Position numbers and translations under genes: made by a program | Assembly: GCA_018899995.1 (NCBI GenBank) | Contig: JAHIHE010000071.1 | Span: forward strand, 1 to 5,402 | DNA from: Patescibacteria group bacterium | GTDB taxonomy: Bacteria > Patescibacteriota > Minisyncoccia > JAHIHE01 | Direction of reading: 5' to 3' | DNA length: 5,402 nt | The notes under the pieces: generated by a model | The model's input: only the letters and a program-made list of their open reading frames with translations | Database searches by the model: none | What the model was told of the DNA's origin: nothing | Shown here: in pieces, positions 1-5,105 of the stretch | Numbering within the stretch: position 1 is the first letter of the stretch | Layout of the letters: every line of letters begins with the position of its first letter

Positions 1-90
1 CACAACCTTACTGACTTTTTTAAGGTTATTTTTATTCGCGTTTTCTATAATCTCATTGATTATTTCTTTAGCTGCGAGTAAATCATGCAT
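1..90 (-). CDS. hypA: HypA, hydrogenase nickel-insertion protein (N-terminus only)
   Basis: This is a partial gene that runs off the left edge; only its first 30 codons are present, starting at the ATG at 90-88 and reading MHDLLAAKEIINEI and onward to KKVSKVV. The pattern is that of the HypA family, which begins MHE-x-x-L-A-x-x-I and has a first helix followed by KV-x-x-V. In the family, Met1 and His2 help bind nickel, which HypA passes with HypB to the hydrogenase large subunit; both residues are visible here. Residue 3 is Asp instead of the usual Glu, a mild change. The zinc-binding cysteines would lie beyond the window. The gene follows the large-subunit gene on the same strand after 118 bases of repeat, so co-transcription is plausible. 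No Shine-Dalgarno-like sequence precedes the ATG. The short length leaves some doubt. Confidence 0.85.
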   Translation of the reverse strand, partial: MHDLLAAKEIINEIIENANKNNLKKVSKVV

Positions 91-96
91 AAAATT

Positions 97-211
97 CAAT
101 TAAACAATTAAGCAACTAAACAATTTAACAAAATAATGCGATAATTTTCAAACAAATAGCAATCAACAGCTTTGTTTAATTGTTATATTGTTAAATTGCT
201 AAATTGATTTA
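97..211. repeat. Facing arrays of an 8-bp unit between the large-subunit gene and hypA
   Basis: On the plus strand, 172-211 is five consecutive octamers: TTGTTTAA, TTGTTATA, TTGTTAAA, TTGCTAAA, TTGATTTA. At 97-131 the reverse complement of the same unit occurs four times plus three bases (TTAAACAA, TTAAGCAA, CTAAACAA, TTTAACAA). The two arrays face each other across about 40 bases. Exact 11-bp inverted pairs are 97-107 with 172-182 and 121-131 with 188-198. The last octamer supplies the TAA stop of the large-subunit gene. The transcript could fold back on itself here, but there is no GC-rich stem and no U-tract typical of an intrinsic terminator. Confidence 0.75.
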
Positions 212-1468
212 ATGCGTCGCGCAGGTGATGCAGGGGTCATACGCCCTTACCAGCATCATAATCTGTTTTTTTTGTTCTTCTTGGTCAGTTGCCGGATTAT
301 TTTTCAGCCAAACTTTCAGGTCTTCTTCCAAATTATTCAAGAATTGCACCGTGGGAGTGATTATGTTTACTGAAGTTATTAATCCGTTTTTATCAATTCC
401 GTAGGCATGGAAAAGCGTGCCGCGCGGGGCTTCAAGCGCCGCAACGCCATAGCCGGCCTTTGTTTTATAATCGGCGTTAAGCGAAGAACTATTTGGTTCT
501 GACAAATATCTTTCCAGCAGATTTTTTACCTCTTCCACCAAATGAATAATTTCAACTCCTTGTGAGATATTATTATAAAAAGAATTTGCGCGGGGGATTG
601 GCGTTTCGGTTTTTTCCAGTTCGTTTTTCGCCTCCATGTTCAATTTTTCAAAATTAAGGTTAAGCCGGGCCAAAGCGCCAACCATATAACTTTTGCGGTG
701 TAATTTAGCGCGTTTGGACGGAGTGGTGATTGTTTCCGACTCGCGGATAATTTTGACGAATTTTTCCGGTGCGATAGGGCTGCTGACGCTTGAATGCATT
801 AATCCGCCATAGCTTAAATAGCCCGTTTTATCGTACATCGCGATATAATTAGTCGGCCGTGAAAATTTTGGTATCGGCATTAAAGCGACGATTTCCAGCA
901 ATTTTTTCGCGGCGGCCATATTTTCCGAAACCAGCGAAAAAAGATTTTCCAGCCTTTTCCTATCCGGTAGCTTGGTAAAGCCGCCAACTTCCGGAGTCAT
1001 CGGATGGATGCTTCTTCCGCCTATTACTTCAATGATTTTATTTCCAAAATCCCTAAGCCGCAAAACCGCTTTTGCATCGGCCGGGTATTTTTGGGCAAAA
1101 TCAATACCGCCCGCGGTTTTAAAATAATCAGCGATTACCAGAAAATAAAGATGCAGAGTATGGCTTTGGATAATTTGCCCAGCGAGCATTAATTGACGCA
1201 AGAGTACGGTTAAAGGATGCGGTTTAATTTCAAAAGCGTTTTCTATTGCCTTGATGCTTGTAAGGTTATGGATTACAGGGCAAACACCGCAAATTCTGGC
1301 CGTAATTACCGGCGCGTCAAAATAATGGCGGCCAATAAGAAGCGATTCAAAAAGCCGCGCGCCTTCCCGTGTTTCAATTTTTGCCTCTTTTATTTTGCCA
1401 TTGACGATTTTTCCGATAAAACCGGCATGGCCCTCAATTCTCGCTATATGGTCTATTACGATACGCAT
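209..1468 (-). CDS. [NiFe] hydrogenase large (alpha) subunit, group 3-like, without C-terminal extension
   Basis: This is the catalytic subunit that would hold the Ni-Fe(CN)2CO centre and oxidise or evolve H2 in the cytoplasm. Of its 419 residues, the N-terminal R-I-E-G-H motif is at 10-14, the first metal motif RICGVCPVIHN at 58-68 (ligands Cys60 and Cys63, with His67), and the second motif DPCITCATH at 411-419 (ligands Cys413 and Cys416). The length and DPCxxCxxH ending fit the group 3b-type soluble enzymes. There is no signal peptide or membrane segment. The protein ends exactly at His419. Most large subunits carry a further C-terminal tail that a specific protease removes after metal insertion, so this one appears to be made in mature form. 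The small-subunit gene lies upstream on the same strand and hypA downstream. The ATG at 1468-1466 gives the normal family N-terminus; no Shine-Dalgarno sequence precedes it. The exact subgroup is less certain than the family. Confidence 0.95.
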   Translation of the reverse strand: MRIVIDHIARIEGHAGFIGKIVNGKIKEAKIETREGARLFESLLIGRHYFDAPVITARICGVCPVIHNLTSIKAIENAFEIKPHPLTVLLRQLMLAGQIIQSHTLHLYFLVIADYFKTAGGIDFAQKYPADAKAVLRLRDFGNKIIEVIGGRSIHPMTPEVGGFTKLPDRKRLENLFSLVSENMAAAKKLLEIVALMPIPKFSRPTNYIAMYDKTGYLSYGGLMHSSVSSPIAPEKFVKIIRESETITTPSKRAKLHRKSYMVGALARLNLNFEKLNMEAKNELEKTETPIPRANSFYNNISQGVEIIHLVEEVKNLLERYLSEPNSSSLNADYKTKAGYGVAALEAPRGTLFHAYGIDKNGLITSVNIITPTVQFLNNLEEDLKVWLKNNPATDQEEQKKQIMMLVRAYDPCITCATH

Positions 1469-1475
1469 GAATGTT

Positions 1476-1600
1476 AATTTTCAATTTCTAATTTTTAATT
1501 TTCATTAAATTTCCAATTATCTAATTTCTAAACCGTTTGATTACGTTTGTTTGAAAATTGAGTTATTAAAAATTTAATAGAAATTAGAAATTAATAATTA
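1476..1600. repeat. AT-rich inverted repeat array between the two hydrogenase subunit genes
   Basis: The 129-base spacer is built from units such as CAATTTC, TAATTTT and CATTAAA. The left arm, about 1476-1529, aligns as an imperfect inverted copy of the right arm, about 1551-1600. A core of nine bases, ATTAAATTT, is shared when the right arm is reverse-complemented. The less repetitive centre is about 1530-1550. The stop codon of the small-subunit gene lies inside the right arm. No gene is seen here. Confidence 0.6.
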
Positions 1601-2350
1601 TAAATTATTTTTTTCTAAGTCATCCTTCACTCCATGTATTTCCGCGATTTTCATTAATTCTCTTACCGCCATTTTTTTCCCTAAAATTTTTTTTAAGCTT
1701 GTTAAATTTCTGTCGCGAATCGGCCCTCGGCAGGCCTCGCAGATGAAATTATTAGAAGGGCAAATCGCTCCACATCCGGCCAAAGTGACCGGCCCGAAAC
1801 AGGGTTTGCCTTCCTGCAGAAGGCAGCTGTTTTCTTTGAGCTGGCATTCATAGCAGACGGGAATATCGGGAATTTTATAAATTTTTCCCGCGCCCAACTC
1901 GCGGACGAATTTCAGAAACTCTTTTTTTTCAATGGGGCATCCGGGAATTTTTGCGTCAACTTTCACATAAACGGAAATCGGCTTGATTTTGGGATTGTCA
2001 ATTCCTTCAATATTTTTATAAACATATTCCAGCATTTTTCCGCGGCCGGCTCGCGAGTAATTTTTAATTTCCGCGACTCCGCCCAAATCGGCGCAAGTAC
2101 CGAGAGCCACTAAAATTTTTGCCTCTCGCCGCGCTTTGATGAGGGTAACGACATTTTCTTTTGTAATCGGCGTGCCCTCAACAAAAATTATGTCGTAAGG
2201 CCCGAGGCCTTTTTTACTTGAAGCCAATTCAAATTTTTCCAGATTTAAAATTTCAGCCACCTCCAGCAGTTTTTCTCCCAAATCCAAAATCGCGAATTGG
2301 CATCCTTCGCAACAGGTCAAACTGATAATCGCGGTTTTGAGTTTTGGCAT
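1598..2350 (-). CDS. [NiFe] hydrogenase small (delta) subunit, group 3b-like
   Basis: This is the electron-transfer subunit that would pair with the large subunit and carry iron-sulfur clusters; it belongs to the NADH:ubiquinone oxidoreductase 20 kDa / hydrogenase small-subunit family. With the start at 2350 it has 250 residues. The proximal-cluster pattern is clear: C14-x2-C17, Cys86 in LGTCADLGG, and Cys138 in PGCP. The C-terminal half has CYEC (166 and 169), then Cys176, 184, 193, 198, 204 and 207, giving twelve cysteines, consistent with three [4Fe-4S] clusters. The stretch GPVTLAGCGAICP is typical of sulfhydrogenase-type delta subunits. There is no Tat signal, so a cytoplasmic enzyme is expected. 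An in-frame TTG at 2374-2372 would add eight residues, but it sits at the predicted transcription start, so the ATG at 2350-2348 is preferred. It leads the small-large-hypA gene set; no beta or gamma electron-acceptor subunit is adjacent. Confidence 0.93.
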   Translation of the reverse strand: MPKLKTAIISLTCCEGCQFAILDLGEKLLEVAEILNLEKFELASSKKGLGPYDIIFVEGTPITKENVVTLIKARREAKILVALGTCADLGGVAEIKNYSRAGRGKMLEYVYKNIEGIDNPKIKPISVYVKVDAKIPGCPIEKKEFLKFVRELGAGKIYKIPDIPVCYECQLKENSCLLQEGKPCFGPVTLAGCGAICPSNNFICEACRGPIRDRNLTSLKKILGKKMAVRELMKIAEIHGVKDDLEKNNL

Positions 2351-2378
2351 AATATGGTAAAATTGCGCTAACAATTAC

Positions 2379-2407
2379 ATTATACAATTTTAAATAACAT
2401 ATGACAA
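2379..2407 (-). promoter_or_regulatory. Sigma-70-type promoter for the hydrogenase genes
   Basis: On the minus strand, TTGTCA (2407-2402) and a perfect TATAAT (2384-2379) are separated by exactly 17 bases. Transcription should begin near 2372, giving a leader of roughly 22 bases before the small-subunit ATG at 2350. The -35 box overlaps the hypF start codon on the other strand (ATG at 2401-2403), so RNA polymerase binding here and transcription or initiation of hypF may interfere. No operator is obvious. Sequence match only; not a demonstrated promoter. Confidence 0.7.
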
Positions 2408-3717
2408 TAAATCTGCCAACAAGTAGACGAACAACTGTTTTGACTCTCGGCGCCGAGTCAGCCGGAGTTTTTGCTGTTTATCACAACGGCAGTATTTTTA
2501 TGTCCAAGAATTTCGGCGATATCCTTGTCAATACTAAATTTTTAAGATACAAGCGCGCGGTTTTGGCGCATTTGGCAAAAGAAAAAATTAAACCCAATGT
2601 GATAATAACCGATTTACATCCCCTGTATAATTCTTCTATTTTCGGAGAAGAATTGGCTAAAAAATATTCCACCTTCGGTGGATCCGCCGTAGGCGGAAAA
2701 ATTACCAAATTAATAAAAGTCCAGCATCATATCGCGCACATTTTTTCTTCCGTTGGCGACAGACTTTTACTATCAACTATCAACTATCAACTACCAACTA
2801 GTTTTATCGGTATTGCGGCTGACGGCACCGGCTATGGTTTAGACGGAAATATTTGGGGAGGGGAGGTTTTCAAATCTCAAATGTCAAATGTCAAATGTCA
2901 AAAAATAAGAATTGAACGAATTGGAAGTTTGGAAGAGCAAACAATGATTGGCGGGGATTTAGCAGTGAGAGAGCCAGCGAGAATGCTAATCGCGATACTC
3001 GCTAAACTCAAAAACCAAAAACCAAAAACCAAAACTACAGACAAAAAATCAAAAACTATAAAAACAAAAAATGATATTTATCGTTATGTCAGAAAATTTT
3101 ATACGCGAAATGAATTTGAGGCGCTATATAATCAATTAGAACAAAATTTTAATTGCCAAAAAACAACAAGCACCGGCCGGATTTTGGATGCGGTTTCAGT
3201 TTTGCTGGGATTTGCGGGAAACGAAAGGAAATATAAGCACGAGGCGACAAAATTACTGGAGAAAAATTCCAGTAAGCCGTATCCTTTGGAGCCGAAAATT
3301 ACCTCGTCTGTCATTGCGAGCGAATCGCCAGCAGGCGATGAGCGCGGCAATCCCGCGGACGTTGCAATAAACACGGGATTGCTTCGTCGCTTCGCTCCTC
3401 GCAATGACAAGCGATGGATTTTACAAACCACTCCATTATTTGAATACTTAATAAAAAATATTCATAAAGATAAAAAAAGATTAGCCGCAACCGCTCAATT
3501 ATATATTGCTAAAGGATTTTACAAAATAGCCCAAAAACTACTTACTACTTACTACTCACTACCAACTGTATTCGCCGCCGGCGGAATGGCAAATAACAAA
3601 ATTATTTCTTCTTATTTGGAAAACCGCGGCGTTTATGTGTCAAAAAAAATCCCCAGAGGAGACGAGGGGATTGCGGTAGGGCAAATAATGTATTATCTTT
3701 TGAGCAATTTACATTAG
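2401..3717 (+). CDS. hypF: HypF C-terminal (Kae1-like carbamoyltransferase) module as a stand-alone protein, with repeat-derived insertions
   Basis: HypF transfers a carbamoyl group to the C-terminal cysteine of HypE, the first step in making the cyanide ligands. Family landmarks in order: LTLGAESAG near the start, DLHPLYNSS (71-79), the metal site VQHHIAH (His109, His110, His113), DGTGYGLDGNIWGGE (141-155), AVREPARM (188-195), TSTGRILDAVSVLLG (256-270), and GGMANNK...DEGIAVGQ (394-428). Complete HypF is about 750 residues, with acylphosphatase, zinc-finger and YrdC-like domains first; all are absent here. An in-frame TAA at 2395-2397, two codons before the ATG, rules out an N-terminal continuation in this frame. 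Six segments look inserted (about residues 90-101, 124-134, 158-167, 204-224, 303-337, 380-390), each coinciding with a DNA repeat; removing them leaves about 340 residues. All keep the frame. The gene is divergent from the hydrogenase genes and convergent with hypE. Confidence 0.9.
   Translation: MTINLPTSRRTTVLTLGAESAGVFAVYHNGSIFMSKNFGDILVNTKFLRYKRAVLAHLAKEKIKPNVIITDLHPLYNSSIFGEELAKKYSTFGGSAVGGKITKLIKVQHHIAHIFSSVGDRLLLSTINYQLPTSFIGIAADGTGYGLDGNIWGGEVFKSQMSNVKCQKIRIERIGSLEEQTMIGGDLAVREPARMLIAILAKLKNQKPKTKTTDKKSKTIKTKNDIYRYVRKFYTRNEFEALYNQLEQNFNCQKTTSTGRILDAVSVLLGFAGNERKYKHEATKLLEKNSSKPYPLEPKITSSVIASESPAGDERGNPADVAINTGLLRRFAPRNDKRWILQTTPLFEYLIKNIHKDKKRLAATAQLYIAKGFYKIAQKLLTTYYSLPTVFAAGGMANNKIISSYLENRGVYVSKKIPRGDEGIAVGQIMYYLLSNLH
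2669..2703. repeat. Double-hairpin element inside hypF
   Basis: Two small hairpins stand side by side: CCACC-TTC-GGTGG at 2669-2681 and TCCGCCGTAGGCGGA at 2683-2697, followed by A and T bases. The second hairpin plus its AAAATT tail matches, with one mismatch, the second hairpin of the non-coding element at 3881-3915. It encodes a Gly/Ser-rich stretch (STFGGSAVGGK) at about residues 90-101. Usual HypF proteins run straight from the DLHP helix into VQHH in this place, so it reads as an in-frame insertion. Confidence 0.7.
2770..2800. repeat. 7-bp tandem repeat (CTATCAA) inside hypF
   Basis: Three copies of CTATCAA are followed by one CTACCAA and then CTA. The tract encodes part of LSTINYQLPTS (about residues 124-134), an unconserved stretch between the VQHHxAH and DGTGYG motifs. 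It ends in the same CTACCAACT sequence as the tract at 3538-3568. A one-unit change in copy number would shift the reading frame. Confidence 0.85.
2872..2899. repeat. 7-bp tandem repeat (AAATGTC) inside hypF
   Basis: One AAATCTC is followed by three exact AAATGTC units. The tract encodes roughly SQMSNVKCQK (residues 158-167), just after the conserved IWGGE. The same AAATGTC word recurs several times in the non-coding spacer right of hypE (5106 onward). Confidence 0.85.
3010..3071. repeat. 7-bp tandem repeat (AAAAACC) and A-rich tract inside hypF
   Basis: Three exact AAAAACC units fill 3010-3030 and grade into an A-rich tract to about 3071. Together they encode a Lys/Thr-rich, low-complexity stretch at residues 204-224. 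This lies after the conserved AVREPARM motif, where other HypF proteins have no such segment that I know of. Confidence 0.75.
3309..3409. repeat. Palindromic element, copy 1, in frame in hypF
   Basis: The 101-bp element has perfect 12-bp inverted ends, TGTCATTGCGAG and CTCGCAATGACA, and inner inverted arms GCAATCCCG (3347-3355) and CGGGATTGC (3374-3382). It encodes hypF residues 303-337 (VIASESPAG...LLRRFAPRNDK), which have no counterpart in ordinary HypF. Its design resembles the palindromic elements that insert in coding genes of Rickettsia. A second copy lies in hypE at 4793-4891; they share the ends, the CCAGCAGGCGA and GCAATCCCGCG words, and the central AATAAACACG. Confidence 0.88.
3538..3568. 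repeat. 7-bp tandem repeat (CTACTTA) inside hypF
   Basis: The units are CTACTTA, CTACTTA, CTACTCA and CTACCAA, then CTG. The tract encodes LLTTYYSLPTV (residues 380-390) just before the conserved FAAGGMANN motif. It shares the closing CTACCAACT with the tract at 2770-2800, which suggests a common origin for the two tracts. Confidence 0.82.
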
Positions 3718-3785
3718 AAATTACAGACATTGAGTGTATTTGTATGGATAGCGGCTTAAAATTATCAATTTACAATTTTCAATTT

Positions 3786-3826
3786 TTCCTTCGATTTCAC
3801 TCAGGATCCCGAGGAACTCGAGGGAC
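3786..3826. repeat. Truncated copy of the TGTCAT-ended palindromic element
   Basis: The stretch CCTTCGATTTCACTCAGGAT closely matches CCTTCGCTTCACTCAGGAT in the complete element at 5285-5374, with one substitution and one extra base. It is followed by an imperfect palindrome, CCCGAGGAACTCGAGGG. The left half and the GACA end are missing, so it is best read as a decayed or partial copy. Confidence 0.55.
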
Positions 3827-3880
3827 AATCAAATCCCAATTTCTATTTTAATTTTTAAACTTTTGAAAATTAGGATATTG

Positions 3881-3915
3881 CCCGCCTACAGCGGGTCCGC
3901 CGAAGGCGGAAAAAT
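3881..3915. repeat. Double-hairpin element, non-coding copy
   Basis: CCCGC-CTACA-GCGGG (3881-3895) is followed directly by TCCGCCGAAGGCGGA (3896-3910) and AAAATT. The second hairpin and tail match the in-gene copy in hypF (2683-2703) with a single mismatch in the loop. Neither strand places a clear U-tract after the stem, so I call it a repeat rather than a terminator. Confidence 0.7.
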
Positions 3916-3953
3916 TTATTGAAAATTGGTCATTGAAAATTGATAATTTGTTG

Positions 3954-5051
3954 TCAACATATTCTCGGCACTAATTTTCCCCTCGGCATTTCAATCGGCC
4001 TTAAACCGCCGGATTCGGTATTCAAGAATACACCTTTGCCTTTTTGCACTTCACCAATAATTTTAGCGGTTTTGTTGTATTTTCGGAGAGTTCTAATAAC
4101 CTTAGAGGCAAATTTGGTCGGTGCGGTCACAATAAACCTGCCTTCGGAGGGTAGAGCCATAATATCAATTCCCAAAAGATTACCGATGGATTTTACTTCT
4201 TTTTTATATGGTAGATTTTTTTCATCAAGAACGATTTTGACTTTGGATTTTTCCGCGATTTCATTGAGATTTTCCGCCAAGCCGCCGCGCGTCGGGTCTT
4301 TCGCGGAAGTTAGATATTTTCCTACTGCCTGTATTTCTTTTAAAATCGGCTGGCTGTCGCTTTTAAGCAGGGTTTTGTAATTAAAGCGGTGCGCGAGAAT
4401 TATTGCGCCGTGTTCGCCGAGATCGCCTGAAGAGATAACTTTGTCGCCGGGTCTTGCGCCGTTGTTGGAAATAATTTTTTCCGCGATTCCGATGCCGCAA
4501 GTAGTAATGGCGATTTTATCTATTTTTCCCCTATTGCTCACCTTAGTGTCACCGGTAACGATCGGCGTATTGGTTTGACGCGAAATTTCGTTTATTGAGC
4601 GGACAATTTTTTCCAAATCTGAAGTAGGGAATCCTTCTTCAATGATAAAACTCAAAGCGATTCCAAGGGGTTTTGCGCCCATCACGGATAAATCATTGAT
4701 CGTGCCGCACATTGAGATTTTTCCGATATCGCCGCCCGGGAAAAATATCGGGTCAATGATAAAAGCGTCAGTAGTCATGACAAGTTGCTGTTTGTCATTG
4801 CGAATCCCGCCAAAGCGGGGCGTGGCAATCTCGTGTTTATTTTGTATTAGCGCGGGATTGCTTCGTCGCCTGCTGGCTCTTCGCAATGACAGCAGAGGAG
4901 TCAAATCAAATACCGCCCCGTCATCGCCGGTATTAGTCCATTTGCCGGTGAAATTAAGAATTTTCCGCAAATCCTTGAAAAATTCCCAAGAAGCGGCTCC
5001 GCCCGCGCCGATATCAAGGGAAATGGAGTTACTTTTAAAAATTTTTTGCAT
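3954..5051 (-). CDS. hypE: HypE, carbamoyl dehydratase for hydrogenase cyanide ligands
   Basis: HypE is a cytoplasmic PurM/AIR-synthase-like ATPase. It accepts a carbamoyl group on its C-terminal cysteine, dehydrates it to thiocyanate and gives cyanide to iron on the HypC-HypD complex. The 365-residue protein ends in PRIC (Cys365), the required C-terminal motif. ATP-site and fold landmarks are DDGAVF (43-48), TTDAFIIDPIFFPGGDIGK (93-111), CGTINDLSVMGAKP (115-128), VTGDTKV (165-171) and KDPTRGGLA (251-259). Residues 54-87 are encoded by a palindromic repeat and fall in the turn between the DDGAVFDL strand and the VMTTDAF strand; without them the length, about 331, is normal. The ATG at 5051-5049 gives a short plausible N-terminus, with DIGAGGAAS where others have HGSGG. 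hypE converges on hypF and is separate from the structural genes. No Shine-Dalgarno sequence is visible. Confidence 0.96.
   Translation of the reverse strand: MQKIFKSNSISLDIGAGGAASWEFFKDLRKILNFTGKWTNTGDDGAVFDLTPLLSLRRASRRRSNPALIQNKHEIATPRFGGIRNDKQQLVMTTDAFIIDPIFFPGGDIGKISMCGTINDLSVMGAKPLGIALSFIIEEGFPTSDLEKIVRSINEISRQTNTPIVTGDTKVSNRGKIDKIAITTCGIGIAEKIISNNGARPGDKVISSGDLGEHGAIILAHRFNYKTLLKSDSQPILKEIQAVGKYLTSAKDPTRGGLAENLNEIAEKSKVKIVLDEKNLPYKKEVKSIGNLLGIDIMALPSEGRFIVTAPTKFASKVIRTLRKYNKTAKIIGEVQKGKGVFLNTESGGLRPIEMPRGKLVPRIC
4793..4891. repeat. Palindromic element, copy 2, in frame in hypE
   Basis: The 99-bp element has perfect 12-bp inverted ends, TGTCATTGCGAA and TTCGCAATGACA. Inside are GCAATC- and GGATTGC-type arms and an extra CCCGCC-AAAG-CGGG hairpin near 4806. 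It encodes hypE residues 54-87. Relative to the coding strand it lies in the same orientation as the hypF copy but is read in a different frame: TCA-TTG-CGA here against GTC-ATT-GCG in hypF. The shared central word is at 4832-4841. Confidence 0.88.
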
Positions 5052-5066
5052 ACATAGTGAGTTTAA

Positions 5067-5072
5067 AATATA
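5067..5072 (-). promoter_or_regulatory. Possible -10 box for hypE
   Basis: TATATT on the minus strand lies 15 bases before the hypE ATG and differs from TATAAT by one base. I see no convincing -35 at the right distance, and the region is AT-rich enough for chance matches. If real, the leader would be under 12 bases, in line with the lack of a Shine-Dalgarno sequence. Confidence 0.25.
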
Positions 5073-5105
5073 ATATTAAAGATGAAGCAATAAGATTTAT
5101 TGCTA

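Larger units (their letters stand above)
3762..3946. repeat. Facing 7-bp repeat arrays in the hypF-hypE convergent spacer
   Basis: The 236-base spacer 3718-3953 holds no gene. At its left is CAATTTA, CAATTTT, CAATTTT (3766-3786), preceded by ATTAT. At its right, 3921-3946 reads on the minus strand as TTATCAATTTT, CAATGAC, CAATTTTC, the same unit inverted. The arms enclose about 130 bases that contain a degenerate palindrome fragment (3786-3826) and a double hairpin (3881-3915). The spacer sits between two convergent genes, so a fold-back here could act as a two-way terminator; no canonical stem with U-tract was found. Confidence 0.65.

Noticed and set aside
1004..1477. Plus-strand open frames opposite the large-subunit gene
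   Set aside because: The minus strand here encodes clearly conserved hydrogenase motifs; the plus-strand products show no recognisable pattern.
2351..2374. TTG codon at 2374-2372 as the start of the small subunit, adding eight residues
   Set aside because: It coincides with the predicted transcription start of a strong promoter match, and the added residues are not family-like; the ATG at 2350 gives the normal N-terminus.
3132..3431. Minus-strand open frame across the hypF palindrome, encoding RGAKRRSNP-like peptides
   Set aside because: It is antisense to conserved hypF motifs and is open only because the palindromic element lacks stops in several frames.
2401..3717. hypF as a pseudogene because of its many low-complexity segments
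   Set aside because: The frame is intact over 438 codons, all catalytic motifs are present in order, and the odd segments lie only between motifs.
3881..3920. Intrinsic terminator for hypF or hypE
   Set aside because: The stems are GC-rich but no U-tract follows on either strand, and the same hairpin occurs inside the hypF coding region, where termination would be harmful.
3940..5073. Plus-strand open frames opposite hypE
   Set aside because: They are antisense to the complete, well-conserved hypE and encode nothing recognisable.
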